From positions 54,429 through 118,428 of the forward strand of contig JAQFVV010001069.1 of NCBI GenBank assembly GCA_028023455.1: a stretch of DNA of 64,000 nt. The letters are read 5' to 3'. The DNA comes from Epiperipatus broadwayi (taxonomy: Eukaryota; Onychophora; Udeonychophora; Euonychophora; Peripatidae). Shown here one piece after another: positions 37,190 through 49,010 of the stretch. The notes below the pieces were generated by a model, which searched no databases, was not told the origin of the DNA, and was given only the letters and a program-made list of their open reading frames with translations. Positions within the stretch are counted from its first letter, which is position 1, and each line of letters opens with the position of its first letter. The translations under genes and the position numbers were made by a program.

Positions 37190-37715
37190 ATATGTCATCT
37201 TATATTTGAATTTTTATAAACACAGTAATTAGGTATATATAAAGTATAACTTTAAAATTTTTATCCACTTAGTAGTGCTTTAGACTATCCTCATTCAACA
37301 AGTACTTTGAAAGGCTAATCTTCCCACAATTCTGTGATCTTAACATTTCCCTGCTTGTCTGTTAAATAAATCTTGTTTGTATTTGTATATTAGCATAGCT
37401 TACTTTATTTTCCTTTTGTTGTTATTTTTTTAATTTGCAATATTTTTGTATTATTAGGATTGAAGTATAATGCAAAAATATTGCAAATTGGAAAAAACAA
37501 ACAAATGAAAAATAAAGGAAGCTATGCTAATATACAAATACAAACAAGATTTAATTAACAGACAGGCAACAAACGTTAAGGTCATGGAAGGTTAGCCTTT
37601 CCAAGTGTTATTTGACAAAAACTAGAGGATAATAGAAAGCGCTTCTAAGTGGATAAAAATTTTAAAATTATACTTTACATATACCTAATTACTGTATTTA
37701 TAAATATTCAATTAT
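37190..37715. repeat. Palindromic PLE terminal repeats
   Basis: The segments 37190-37445 and 37463-37715 are inverted copies with about 17 bp between them; for example CTTGTTTGTATTTGTATATT on the left pairs with its complement around 37520-37540. The pair follows the GIY-YIG remnant directly. An ACTTTGAAAGGCTAAT segment resembles the pLTR of the element at 4856-5330. Confidence 0.65.
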
Positions 37716-37942
37716 AAGATTATATATATATATAAAATTCAGTGTAATGCAAGCATATCAAACTCAAATATCAATATGGGCCAAATAAACAAGGTTTAAG
37801 TTTATGAGGGACACAAAAAAAATTCCAATTTTTATATAAACAAAATATTATTTCAAAAAAGTATAGTATTAAATTGAAGAACAAGAATAACGATAAAATT
37901 AATGTTTTTTTCCTGACACTTAGGATATCTTCTCAGTTACTA

Positions 37943-38552
37943 TTATTTATATTTCGGGGAAATCTTGTTCACAACGATTACTTTCAAAACTAACCCAAGG
38001 CGAATGCCATTAATTCTGGATCTGACAGAAAACATTTGTTTCCATAATTGTAAATAACTGTTCACACTGATAAGTACTTCCAAATATGAAAATAATTTCA
38101 TATGCAAGTTTTCTAGTATTTTCAAACCTGACAGGTAAATATTTGTAAAAGTCGGGTACATCACCTTCACTCATATTTACCTTCATATCTGAATTATACT
38201 GGATCTTAATAATCTCCATTTGCATTTAATTAGGTACCAATTACATATTTATTTTTTTAAAAAATTTAAGAAAGCAAAGAAAACTTTTCTTAAAAATTGT
38301 AAATCTGCAAATCATAGTTTAACCTACACTTGATTTTTTCATGTTTCTTGGCATAAAATGTGTTAAATCTTTATTTTTCTACTGCTTTCCCCAAAATTCT
38401 AGCTTACATTTTAATGCTTTAAATTGGTCATACATATTTGTAATGATCTGATCTTTTCCTTGAAGTTTTAAATTTAAATCATATAAGTGTTTTTATTATA
38501 TTAACCATGTAATTCAAATCTAACTCGAAAACTTTGCGTGCGAATAAAAATA
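37943..38552 (-). pseudogene. hAT transposase, C-terminal part
   Basis: It resumes on the other side of the PLE with VFELDLNYMVNIIKTL, then (after a frameshift) DLNLKLQGKDQIITNMYDQF, a hallmark block of this hAT group, and THFMPRN. The frame 38225-38010 has VPDFYKYLPVRFENTRKLA, IFIFGSTYQCEQLFTIM (hAT dimerisation domain, normally FGSTYxCEQLFS). After another shift the reading ends RSRINGIRLGLVLKV. Confidence 0.85.
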
Positions 38553-38711
38553 CTTGCAAAATAATATAGGCGCTATTGCACCTGAACGCAAAGCTATTTT
38601 ATACTTAAAACAAAATAAAATTATACTATTCTGCAAGCGCTTTCAAGAGACGTGCTCTCATCTTCATAGCTCTAAGTGAATTAATTATATGCAATTATGC
38701 AAAGTTCAAGG

Positions 38712-39080
38712 TTAATTGCTCCATTTTCTTGAGATCGTGAAACATGTGTCCTTGCGGTTGATGGCGTTGCAATCCATCGCTATGAAGCAGGCCTCCTTCA
38801 CTTTTCTTTTTAAATCGTGCCTTTCTTTGCAGACCAGGCTGACATCTTGAGGTTCACACTGGTGTCCTGTTATTTTTTGATGAATTGCAAAAATTGAATA
38901 ACGTGATGGATCTGACTGAGCTTTAATATATGCATATTTATGTTGTTGTAATCTGGTTTCTATTGCTGCCTTGGTCTCCCCATAATATGAGGCTCTACAA
39001 TTTGCATGAGTGCATGCAATATTATAAATGGCTTGAGGTGTTTGAGACAGTGCTAATTTATCTTTAGTGTTGTTAAGCAA
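38712..39080 (-). pseudogene. PLE GIY-YIG endonuclease
   Basis: The 122-residue frame has AIYNIACTHANC and SYYGETKAAIETRLQQH (the GIY and YIG halves with catalytic Arg), a TGHQCEP block and KRKVKEACFIAMD (catalytic Glu), ending DTCFTISRKW. The first GIY tyrosine block is changed to IYNIAC, as usual in this subfamily. The domain itself is open, but it is cut off from the RT by a frameshift. Confidence 0.85.
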
Positions 39081-39090
39081 TCTGTTAGAA

Positions 39091-40116
39091 CTAGGGGGGG
39101 GTATGAAAAGTTAGTTGAAACTGTCTGTTAAATATTTCATAAAATTTATTAGGTAAATTAGGAATGTATGGCAGCAGCAGCCTGTGTGTATGCACATTGA
39201 GTGTATTGTTGGTTACTTTATTGTTAAAATGTATGATCTTTCTGTCGATCAGCCTGTGTTTGAACCCCATCTTCAGTAAGTCTTCCCTGTATAATATTAA
39301 ATTTGTCTTCCTGTCTGCATCCAACTTACACAGCTGTTGGTTCCTGTGCAGAAAAGATGTGAGCCCAGCTAATTTATGGTTGGTGGGTGTGATGGAACTG
39401 GGTTGGATATGGCCTCTTACTTCAAATGGCTTCACAAACATTTTGTATGTCAAGTGTGTGTGTTCACGTTGAACCAACAAATCTAGATATTTTACTTGCT
39501 TGTTAAGATCTTCCCATTCCATGTTTAAAGTCAAAAGAGAGCTGTTCTGGAGTTCATTTTTGATTTCATTAATGACATCAGTGTTGGCAACTATAAACAG
39601 ATCATCCACATATCTAGTGTAGATTTTAAAATCTGATAAGTTGTCATATTTTGGCAAGATATGTTGTTCATGATGGTCAATTACAATGCTGGCAATAATC
39701 CCACTAATTGGAAGACCCATAGGCCATCCATACTTCATATAATACCATTCCCCATTAAACATTGCCATTATATTATTATGAAGCCAACTTAAGAACTCAA
39801 TTATAAACTTAATCTGGGCTTGGTCTATATTCCTGTTAGCCAATGCTTTCTTTACAATATCTATAGATTTTGGTCTGTTGATGGAACCATACAACTCGGT
39901 TATGTCCATATCTGCTAGCCTTGTGTCTGCATTTATTTGTATGTTTTTGACTTTTGCCACAAACACAAATGAAGACTTTATTGTGCAACCTCCAAAACCC
40001 AACATTTCAATCAGCCATCTGTTCACCAACTTGGCCACTTTAAAGTAATGGGCTCCCCCAAAGTCCAACATTAATCTTAATGGGGATTTGTGGCTTATGC
40101 GTTTTTGCATTGCCAA
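39091..40116 (-). pseudogene. PLE reverse transcriptase core
   Basis: The 341-residue frame holds motif A (ADMDITELYGSI), motif B (KYGWPMGLPISGIIAS) and motif C (YTRYVDDLFIVA), all with catalytic Asp intact, then KYLDLLV, FVKPFEVRGHIQ and HKLAGLTSFLHRNQQLC of the thumb. Just upstream, in another frame (about 40145-40080), PPQIFGNAKTHKPQ is the usual PLE P..FG..K.HK block, so a frameshift separates it from the core. Another shift near 39085 separates the core from the endonuclease. Confidence 0.85.
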
Positions 40117-40144
40117 AAATTTGTGGTGGTATTGTAGCCACAGG

Positions 40145-40973
40145 TTATAATCTGTAATATTCAGACCTTGAGAAAGCCTTATTACAGTGTGCCCACAAAA
40201 TCGAATGTATAAACTTTTCTCTAATTACCTTGATGTTAAAGTTCTGCATTCTCTGAAACTTTAGTTTATCGATCTGCACGTTTACTTTCTGAATATAATC
40301 TTCATTCTTAATTATTACAAAGCGGTTGCCTTTATCTTCTCTCATGAATGTGATGTTTTTATTCTCAAGAAAAAGTTTGGTGTTTGCTATTTTCTCGTCC
40401 CAATCATTCGTATGAAAATTAAATGATTTGTAGTTTATGCATTTAGCCACCTGCGCAACATAATTATCTCTATCTGGATTCCCTGCCAATCCTGTCTCGA
40501 CATCAGCTACCAATTCAATCTTTGGATGCTTTCATTTTCCACCAACATACCTTGGTCCTTTTGCCAGCACTTCTTCGACATCATCCGAAGGTGTTTCATC
40601 TGTCAAATTTACGAATGAATTGCTTTTGTTCTCATCTATGCGAATGCGTTGTTTATTCACCAAGAATATAAGTTTCTTATCGAATTTCCGCTTAAGCTTG
40701 GTGTTTAATCTGTAACATTTATTATATATATATTGAGAGATGGGCATAGTGTTGGTCATTCTGACCTTACATTTGGACTCTTTCTTCAACGCATTTCTGC
40801 ATCTTCTTATAATAAGACTGAGTAAGAACAACTCTAACTGTTCACAAATCCCGTCACGATTATATATTGTAGGGTTTATGTTGATTCTGCAACAATTTGA
40901 AATAACCTTAAACCTCTTGCATTTCAATAAAAAATTTACTCTCTGCTGGAATTTATAACCATGAAGGATAGAT
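40145..40973 (-). pseudogene. PLE N-terminal region and first RT block
   Basis: The reading enters at the insertion edge and runs to VLAKGPRYVGGK, which matches the PLE LSKGPKFV block. An in-frame TGA at 40532-40534 interrupts it. The same frame continues 40513-40145 with ITFMREDKGNRFVIIKNEDY, the conserved DKGN..V block of PLE reverse transcriptases. A frameshift then leads into the next region. Confidence 0.75.
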
Positions 40974-40980
40974 CTTGCAA

Positions 40981-42030
40981 CCATACTGTGATTTTTAGTT
41001 ATTAAGAAATGGCATATTTTTTCTTTCAAAATTCACAATTGTTTATGAAACTTGAAACAGGATAGCAAATGTACCTTAGTATAGTAGGAAAAACTGAAAT
41101 ATTCAATATCTAAGTCACTTCGAAAAGCATAAAATTGTTGCTGGTTTAAGATTTCAGAACTTATGAAGTTGATGACTTTTTGATAGATGTCAACACATTT
41201 TCTATAGTTATTACCTTCATAGATAATGTTTTTTGATGTATAAATGCACTGTATATGATGAATCTTGGATCTGTCAGAAATTTTCCTTTTTTTCAATAAT
41301 GCTAATAAACCATTGTTTTTGAGTCATGAAAGTAGCATCTCTGGTAACTATAAAAGTTAATTTCAACAGATGTACATAATATTTTTGGAGAAGTTCAAAA
41401 GCATACTTAAATATATTTCTTTTAGTACTAGTGATCTGCATTAGTATTAGATCCAATAATTCTTCGAATATATTGAAATCCTTATAGCAGGCATGATGAA
41501 ACACAGATAATTGAGATATATCCTCAATATTCATACTCTTATCCCAGGTGATAGATAAAGCTTTGAAACTATAATTTTCCTTGATCTGAATACTTAAATT
41601 GACCATAAAATCAGTAACTATTTTTGCAAATGTATTTTGAAACAAAGGAATTGCTTGAAAGCCCTTTACATTTTCCAGACAAACAACTTCTTAAACTTTA
41701 ATTAGACATTCCCCAGTGATATCACATTCAGTAAAAAAAAATTGAGTCTTTAGCTATCACTCTGATAAAACATGGCTTGCATTCACCACCATTTCACTTT
41801 CTTGTGTTACTTTAATAAATATGAACTGTTGTTTTTTCAGTCCCAATTTGAAATTTTTCGAATTTCCTCATTAATCCCTAGTAATTAGCATATTTTGATT
41901 TATTTTGTTCATAGTGGTGATTAATAGTGTATAATTTTGGTACACTAATAACATTATTACATATCAAGCAAATTCTATTTTTTTTTTACTACACAGCAAA
42001 AATATTCCAATTCCTACTTTTGTGGAAATT
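40981..42030 (-). pseudogene. hAT transposase, N-terminal part
   Basis: Near 41970-41880 a BED-like finger reads ICLICNN and INHHYEQN. After stops, 41645-41274 has LFQNTFAKIVTDF, ALSITWDKSMNIEDISQL and FNIFEELLDL (DES-like block with the catalytic Asp region), KRNIFKYAFELLQKY and a TRDATFM block where TTDGAPAM is expected. The frame 41296-41033 reads HHIQCIYTSKNIIYE, VINFISSEILNQQQFYAF and YYTKVHLLS (the iHCiiH, NFIRS..LN.RQF and HTEVRWLS blocks). The block order matches the ZBED5/GTF2IRD2-like hAT group. Frameshifts, stops and lost catalytic residues make it non-functional. It stops at the PLE insertion (KNHSMVA). Confidence 0.8.
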
Positions 42031-42860
42031 TCGATGTTTTTGGCCAGCAGTTTTTCTTTTCGTTTTACAACCACATAATTACAATACATACATTTTGAAT
42101 GCAAAGGGCTGAAATAAATGAGTAATCATTAACATAAATTAATAGAATAATTTAATAAAAATTAATGCATATTTTTAATTAACTAACAGACACTGAATAA
42201 CTATGTGAATTAATAAGCTAAAGTAAACAAACCTATCTTCTTGTTCTCCAAAAGCAACATATTTCTTAATATGAACACCAAACAAGTCAGCACAAATCTA
42301 ATAACATGACACTGGCATGTGGTAATAGATATATAATTGACTGTTAAAATATATGCTGTGAGGGAAAGTAGTGCACCTGCGCATAGAAATGAATGCAACT
42401 ATACCGATTCAGAGGCAGTGCAAGTATTTTTTTTCCAGTTTATATTAAGGAAAATGTGTTAGTTGTTAAGTAATAAATAAACAATAAAAAATCGATAATA
42501 ATTTATATTCAGAAGATTTATTTCAACTTTTTTCTTTTATTTATATTATAATTGCAGCAAGCTTGCTCCCTTCAAATCATTTTCATAGTTTCTGGAAAGA
42601 CAACGTCTTTCTTTTTATCACTTGCGACAGCAGCGTGACGTATTTAGCCTAATTTATGTGGCATCGATTATACAAAGACTATGATCCATTTAGGCTACTT
42701 TACATACACTTAGGCATTTCAGACCACCCACATAAAACAATTCCCAAATCCTTTTTTTTTTTCATAAATAAGGAATAAAAGATTTAGTTTATGAATATTT
42801 TTTATTATGTTACTATTTCTTTTTTTTTCAATTTTATATTAAAGAATATGTGGTAGCATT

Positions 42861-43250
42861 TTTATATTAATAACTTCAGTTAATAGAAAAAAATATTAAC
42901 AAATAAAGTCGAAATATTATAAAAAAAAAATTGCCAGAAAATGGCTTTTCTTTAAATTAACACTAATAAAAAAACACTGGAAGCTTTTTTTTTAGACATT
43001 TAGTTTTAAATATTTCTTACAAACCCATGAAAGTGTATAATTGATGAAAAAACAGTGTTTTATATTAATAACTTCAGTTAATAGAAAAAAATATTAACAA
43101 ATAAAGTCGAAATATTATTTTTTAAAAAATTGCCAGAAAATGGCTTTTCTTTAAATTAACACTAATAAAAAAACACTGGAAGCTTTTTTTTTAGTCATTT
43201 AGTCTTAAACATTTCTCACAAACCCATGAAAGTGTATAATTGATGAAAAA
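42861..43250. repeat. Tandem duplication of a 197-bp unit inside the hAT
   Basis: The TTTATATTAATAACTTCAGT unit at 42861 recurs at 43058 and runs to about 43250, with few differences. It lies between the transposase start and the right terminal inverted repeat. Confidence 0.85.
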
Positions 43251-43407
43251 ACTGTTTTTGATACTGATAAATAAACGAGTATCAAATTACGATACGAAAC
43301 TTTTATTAAAATGTTTCTTACATATCGTTATATTGGCTACGCAGCAAAAATATTTCTTGTGGGCCACGTGTGTCATGCAGCGCAAGTTTGATATGCTTGA
43401 TGTAATG

Positions 43408-43880
43408 TGTATTGAAGTTGATACTATTAATTATAATGAAAACTTATTCCTCCGAAATAGTCAGTAGTTAAATATATATATTGTGTTTTTCTGAAGGTTT
43501 GTGATGATGGTATATATGTTTTTGTTGGACATATTTTTTAAAGTCGAAGTGAATTTCATCCAAACAATTGGAAAATATATATTGCATAATATTTTTTGCA
43601 GTTGTTTATTTTGTTACAATGACTTATTATATAGTAATAATAATATTGGTATGTTGGGTTGGCCTAAAATTAGTAGTTCAACCACAAACAAACTTTCAAA
43701 ATTTTTATTCACTAAGATAGATGCTAATTCTGAAGAATGAGAAATTAATACGGCTGATAAATTTGAATGATCTAAAGTTAATGTCTTGGTATTAAGGGGA
43801 AAACCTATAGTTTAAGCTAAAGGAATAAAGGCTAAATATGAGGAATTCCAAGCTATGGTAGAGATCAAATTTATAAAAAT
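43408..43880. other. AT-rich gap
   Basis: No domain is recognised in the short frames at 43501-43740 and 43812-43997. Confidence 0.45.
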
Positions 43881-44919
43881 CTTGAGCAGAATGCGGAAAA
43901 TTTCAAAAATATATAGCCCTTGATAAACAAACAGTGTGTAATAAAAATACTGAGCAGTACTTATTGCTCTAAAAAGCTTTATTGATAAATGCCACAAAAG
44001 AAAGCATTTAAAAATTTAAATCTAGAAACCATCCCCAATCTTCAAATCATGGGTTTCATCCTTTGATCCTCTTCAGTGAGGTGGTAGGATAGTTTCAGTC
44101 ACTAGATCTAAAAATACCTACTCAAAGCCAACATTTATCTAAAAGTTAACTATTAAGTAGAAAATATGAAATTTTCAGACACATATATCTTCAAACACAT
44201 CTGTCAAACTTAAATCGCTATATGGGGCTAAGAGATTTTCAGCCAAACCATATATTAATAACCTTAGCAATATAACATCACTTAAGACCTAAATACAAAA
44301 ACTATAAATAGTCAATAAAGTCACATATATCATACAACTTAATTTTTTTAAGCTTTTAAATAAAAATAATGAGCAGGTCTAATTACTCTAACAATATTTA
44401 TCGAAAATCTCTATTTAGAAACCAACCCCAATCCTCAGATCACTGGTTTCATGTTTTGGCACACCTAAGTGAGATGCTAGGGTAGTTTAGACACTAGATT
44501 TAAAAATACCAATCCAAAGCCTGCATTTATCTAAAGGTTAATTATTAAATTGAAATTTTGAAAATTTCAGACATCTATATGTTTTCAAACCCAGCTATCT
44601 AACGTAAATAGCTACATGAAGCTGAAAGATCTTTAGCAAAACCGCAGATTAATAGCCTTAGCAATATAACACCATTTATGACCTAAAAGTAAAAGCTATA
44701 AATAGTGGATAAAAATTTTAAAAATCATATATCACATAACCCAATTTTTTGAGGCTGTAAATAAAAAATAATATTGCTAAGGTTATATGTAGTTTGGCTG
44801 AAGATCTGTCAGCTTCATATAGCTGTTTATGTTAGTTAAAAAGCACTGTGAAAGGCAGAGTAATCAATGGATGCCAGAAACCTTGTGAATAAAATCCCCC
44901 ACCTAGTGCCTACTCATTG

Positions 44920-44960
44920 CCCCAGACTAGTTTCTGTCTTGTGGCCTTCATCAGTGATGA
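44920..44960 (-). ncRNA. Hammerhead-like core (family S3)
   Basis: The minus strand reads CTGATGA (44948-44954), a hairpin-forming spacer, GAAA, then CTAGTC. ACTAGT is self-complementary and gives a minimal helix III with cleavage after the C. Helix I pairs for only about three bases. Confidence 0.4.
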
Positions 44961-46079
44961 GCCTTGGATCTGATAGCACTGCACTTAGATCTTAGGATCA
45001 AATACACCTCTCCAGCAGCCACCTTTTATCTCTACTTAACTACAAAATTATGAGTCTTAAATTGAAAACACTATAATATTTTCAATCCAGCTCATTAGCT
45101 TATATAGTCATATAGGTCTGAAGTCAGTTCAGTACCTATACATTTAGGTGTCTTTGGTTATCTAATAACCATATGCACCACTATCCTATTAAGAAGGATT
45201 GGTTTTAAGCTAATAAATATCACATGATCACCATTTCTTATGCTTGCTTATAACTGTTATTAAAACAGGCAAAACTCTCTATACATATTGCCACTCAGTG
45301 CAAGTCAGAATAATCAATGTATGCCAAACGACTTGTGCAAAAATTCCCCATCTATTGACTACTCACCCTACATCCCTAGACTAGTTTCTTGCTTGAGGCC
45401 TTTGTCAGTGGGGAGCCTTGGATCTGAGAGCACTGCACCTAGATATTAGGATACAATGCAACTATGTATGTGATTATATAAGCCAATGATCTTGGATTGA
45501 AAATATTAGAGTGTTTTCAATTTAAGACTCATAGTTTTTTAGTTATGTAGAGATAGAAGGTGGATGCTTGAGGGTTGCATTAGATCCTAAGATCCAAGTG
45601 CAGTGTTCTTTGATCCAAGACTCTTTACTGACAAAGAACATAATCCAGAAACTAGTTTGGGAATAAAGGATGAGTAGTCATTAGATGGGGATTTTATACA
45701 CAAGCCTTCTGGCATCCATTGATTATTCTGGCTTGTACTGAGTGGCAATACATATAGAGAGTTTTGCCTGCTTTAATAACAGTTATAAGCAAACATAAGA
45801 AATAATGAACATGTGATGTTTATTGGTTTAAAACTAATTCTGCCTAATAAGATAGTGGTGGCTAAGGTTATTAAAGAACCAAAGACATCAAAATGGATAG
45901 ATACTGAACTGAGTTCTGACCTATATATGAATATAAAAGCTAATAGGCTTGGATTAAAAATATTATAGTGTTTTCAATTTAATACTCATAGTTTTGTAGT
46001 TAAGTACATATAGAAGGTGGCTCCTGAATGGTTGTATTAGATCCTATGATCTATGTGCAGTGCTTTCAGATCCAAGGCT

Positions 46080-46118
46080 CCTCACTGATGAAGGTCACAA
46101 GATAGAAACTAGTCTGGG
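46080..46118 (+). ncRNA. Hammerhead-like core (family S3)
   Basis: CTGATGA (46085-46091), a GTC-ACAA-GAT hairpin, GAAA (46105-46108) and ACTAGTC, with the predicted cut after C46114. Helix I can form four pairs (CTCA with TGGG, one wobble). Confidence 0.45.
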
Positions 46119-46545
46119 ATATAGGATGAGTAGGCACTAGATTGGGAATTTTATGCACAAGCCTTCTGGCATCCATTGATTACTCTGGATTGCACTGAGA
46201 GGCAATACATATAGAGGGTTTTGCCTGTTTAATGATAAGCTAGAATAAGATATGGTGATCATGTTATGTTAGTTAGCTGGATTTGATGACTTATGGGTGT
46301 CTGAAATTTTTAGATTCTTTTAACTTAATAGTTAACTTTAAGAAAATTGCTGGCTTTGAGTTGGTATATTTATATCTAGTGTCTGAAACAATCCTAGCAT
46401 CTCACTGAGGAGTGCCAAAGCATGAAACCAGTGGCCTAAAAATTGTGGATGGTTTCTACATAGAGATTTTTAAATGCTTTTTTGTAGTATTTGTCAATAA
46501 AGCTTGTCCCTGCAGTCAGCACTGCTCATTATTTCTATTTACAAG

Positions 46546-47520
46546 CTAAAAAAATTGGGTCATATGATATATGATTTCCTTTTTTTATTGTATAGTAAAT
46601 TTTTGAATTTAAAGAGGGAGATGAAGTGCTCTTTTCCAGCTTTGCACAAGGAATTTAGAAATGAAATTTTAACGTCTATTGGATTACAGAAAAAAGATAT
46701 TATTAAAAAAATTAAGAAGCAAGAAATAGTTTTGATAAAAATAGTGACGAAACAAAAGTAAAGGATGTGAAAAATGATAAATCTGAAGTTAATGACTTTA
46801 TAGTTACTGATTGCAATGCTGTAATTTAATAAAAATATTGATTTTCATGTCGATGTATATTCTGACAGTAATCATGAATAAGTTGCTTTCAATGAAGAAA
46901 AAATAGTATCCAGAAGAATAATTTTGACATTAAATATTCTCTAGTAAATCTTAATAAAGATATTGAGCTAGCAGTTTTATTCTTCCAATAATAAGAAAAA
47001 AATATTAAAAATAATCAAGTTTCTTTAACAGATAATTATGTCAGAAGTTTATGCAGTAATGATAAATCTTATGTCGGTAATCATAATAAATATAGAAATT
47101 TATCCCTAAAAATAAAGTTCTTAAAACCCAAATGTTTTTTTTCTATCATGAAGTATCTAGCCATACTTCTGATATAGGGATTTTGTTCCACGTAGAGCAT
47201 AGAAAATCTTAAAATAGTTGAATCTATACAAATAATACATACAAGAAAACGTCATAAAAATATATGTGAATATATTATACTTTAATACTTTAGTTGCAGT
47301 GCTTATAATTACATTTGATAATTTAAATTGGTCAATTTTTTTAGGAGACAATTCGATTGTAAAGTACTCTAAAGTTAGTCAAGTACATTTAGTTAAGTTT
47401 TCATGCATGTTTGTGGTGATTGTATTTTAGTTGTATTTATATATTGGACTATTTCCATCAACTAATATAAGTATTGAATATCTTTAGAAAAATGTAACTA
47501 CTTAAATATTCCAAATATAT
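46546..47520. other. AT-rich gap
   Basis: A plus-strand frame at 46504-46761 is Lys/Ile-rich without a recognisable domain. Nothing else seen. Confidence 0.4.
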
Positions 47521-47524
47521 TCTA

Positions 47525-47835
47525 CTCTTAGTAATAGCGCACAGGTTAGTATATCCACAATTTTTCGTCAGCTATTATTCTCCCCTCTTCTTCATATGTT
47601 GATGCCCTGACAAGTGGCAGTACTATCATGGGAATCAAACCTGGATGACCCACAGCCATATATTCAAAGGCAACAATCAGTAGAAATATTATAGACTTAT
47701 CTACAAGATCTCTTCTGATTTTTCCACACTTGTTCCTAAGAACAAAATTGATTAGTGGTTTCCATAAATTATGTATCGTCACACTAGGTGGACTTATGGA
47801 GTTGTTCACCTTTGTCATGTAAACAGCTTCTTTAA
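47525..47835 (-). repeat. SINE-like repeat copy
   Basis: Its reverse complement aligns along its length with 49450-49780. Shared stretches include TTCTTAGGAA, the GAGGGGAGAAT region and ATACTAACCTGTG followed by GCTATTACTAA. The 90-residue minus frame here is not conserved in the other copy and is not a gene. Confidence 0.55.
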
Positions 47836-48109
47836 TTTTTTTCTTTGTATTGCAAGAACATAAATTGATGATTAATTAATCTAAAATACAGAGAATGTTT
47901 TTAATTCAGCCTAAAAAGTGAATAAGTTTAGATTCAAATTGGTTAAATGTAATGAAAAATTAAAAATAATGTTAATAACTGAAGAAATATATAAGAAAAA
48001 CATTTAAAAAATAGCCAGTAATAAAACAAAAGAAATTTTATTTTAACCAATCTGTATGTCATTATTCAGTTCTCCAGCTGTCAAAATTATTCACTTTTCT
48101 AAGAACAGT

Positions 48110-49010
48110 GATCATTTCCAGCACCTTATTTTTATTGTAAAATTTAAAGTTTTCGTAATCAAATTTTATATTTCAATAAAGTAATGTAAAATCTTATTTA
48201 TGAATGTAAAAAATTATAATAGATATAATTATTTACTACAAAATCAATTATGAACATGTAAAACATTAATTTTTTATTTCTGGTTTTGTCATTTAGAAAC
48301 ACCTAATATTCAAATTACAGTTGTTAGCATGAACAACTTGACTTGAAGAACGATCATGTTTCCCATGTTAATTTTTTTTGTAATACTTAAAATTTTTCGA
48401 ATCAAATTTTATATTTCGATAAAGTAATGTAAAATTATTTATGAATGTAAAAATTTACAATAGATATAATTATTTACTTCAAAATATGAAAGCGTACTAC
48501 ATTTCATTTTCTGTTCTGAATTTGTCGTTTAGAAACGCCTAATTATGGTCTGTAGTGATAATTGTTTTTTATTACCGATCATTTTTCCAAACATATTTTT
48601 CTTGTAATATTTAAATTTTTTCAAATCAAACTTTATATTTCAATAAAGTAATGTAAAATCTTAGTTATGAATGTAAAAAATTGTGATATAATTATTTACT
48701 TCTAAATATGAAAGCATACTACATTTCATTTTCAGTTCTGAATTTGTCGTTTAGAAATGCCTAATTACAGTCTGTAGCAATAATTGTTTTTTTTTATTAT
48801 TTCTCCAAATGTATTTTTTTTGTAAAATTTAAAATTTTCCAAATCAAACTTTATATTTCGATAAAGTAATGTAAAATCTTATTTATGAATGTAAAAAATT
48901 ACAATAAATATATTTATTTACTTCAAAATCAATTATGAATGCGTACAACATCTTGGTTTAGTTTCTGACTTTTTCATTTAGAAATGCCTTAAACACAATT
49001 TCCAGATCTG
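48110..49010. repeat. Tandem repeat array, four ~220-240-bp units
   Basis: AAAGTAATGTAAAAT recurs at about 48178, 48421, 48644 and 48862, each followed by TTATGAATGTAAAAA and a TTTGTCGTTTAGAAA-type segment. Spacings are about 243, 223 and 218 bp, and the copies are moderately diverged. Non-coding. Confidence 0.8.

Larger units (their letters stand above)
38560..40973 (-). mobile_element. Penelope-like element nested in the hAT
   Basis: A 2414-bp insertion flanked by CTTGCAA at 38553-38559 and 40974-40980. Removing it and one CTTGCAA rejoins the hAT coding sequence around KNHSMVAS, with one frameshift. It encodes PLE N-terminal, reverse transcriptase and GIY-YIG regions on the minus strand and appears 5'-truncated, with no pLTR upstream. 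About 150 bp of 3' end follow the endonuclease. It is the same family as the remnant at 5340-6830 but better preserved. Confidence 0.85.
37742..43407 (-). mobile_element. hAT transposon relic (BED/ZBED5-like), split by a PLE
   Basis: The terminal inverted repeats CAAGCATATCAAACT (37750-37764) and AGTTTGATATGCTTG (43385-43399) are exact complements. They are flanked by GTGTAATG (37742-37749) and ATGTAATG (43400-43407), an 8-bp target duplication with one mismatch, which is the hAT target length. Transposase blocks on the minus strand lie inside. The PLE at 38560-40973 interrupts the coding region. The element is 5650 bp with the PLE and about 3.2 kb without it. Confidence 0.85.
43880..46545. 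repeat. Palindromic cluster of hammerhead-like repeats
   Basis: Minus-strand copies at about 43900-44300 and 44400-44740 (family S1), and 44850-45200 and 45290-45500 (family S3), face plus-strand copies at about 45490-45830 and 45900-46235 (S3) and 46260-46545 (S1). The order is mirrored about 45500. S3 copies share AAACTAGTCTGGG beside a CTGATGA-type core. S1 copies share the CTCACTGA(G/A)GAG-type core and a GGGTCATATGATATATGA-type end also seen at 50930-51180. No protein is encoded. Confidence 0.6.

Noticed and set aside
47546-47818. 90-residue minus-strand frame
   Set aside because: Lies in a SINE-like repeat whose other copy (49450-49785) does not keep the frame.
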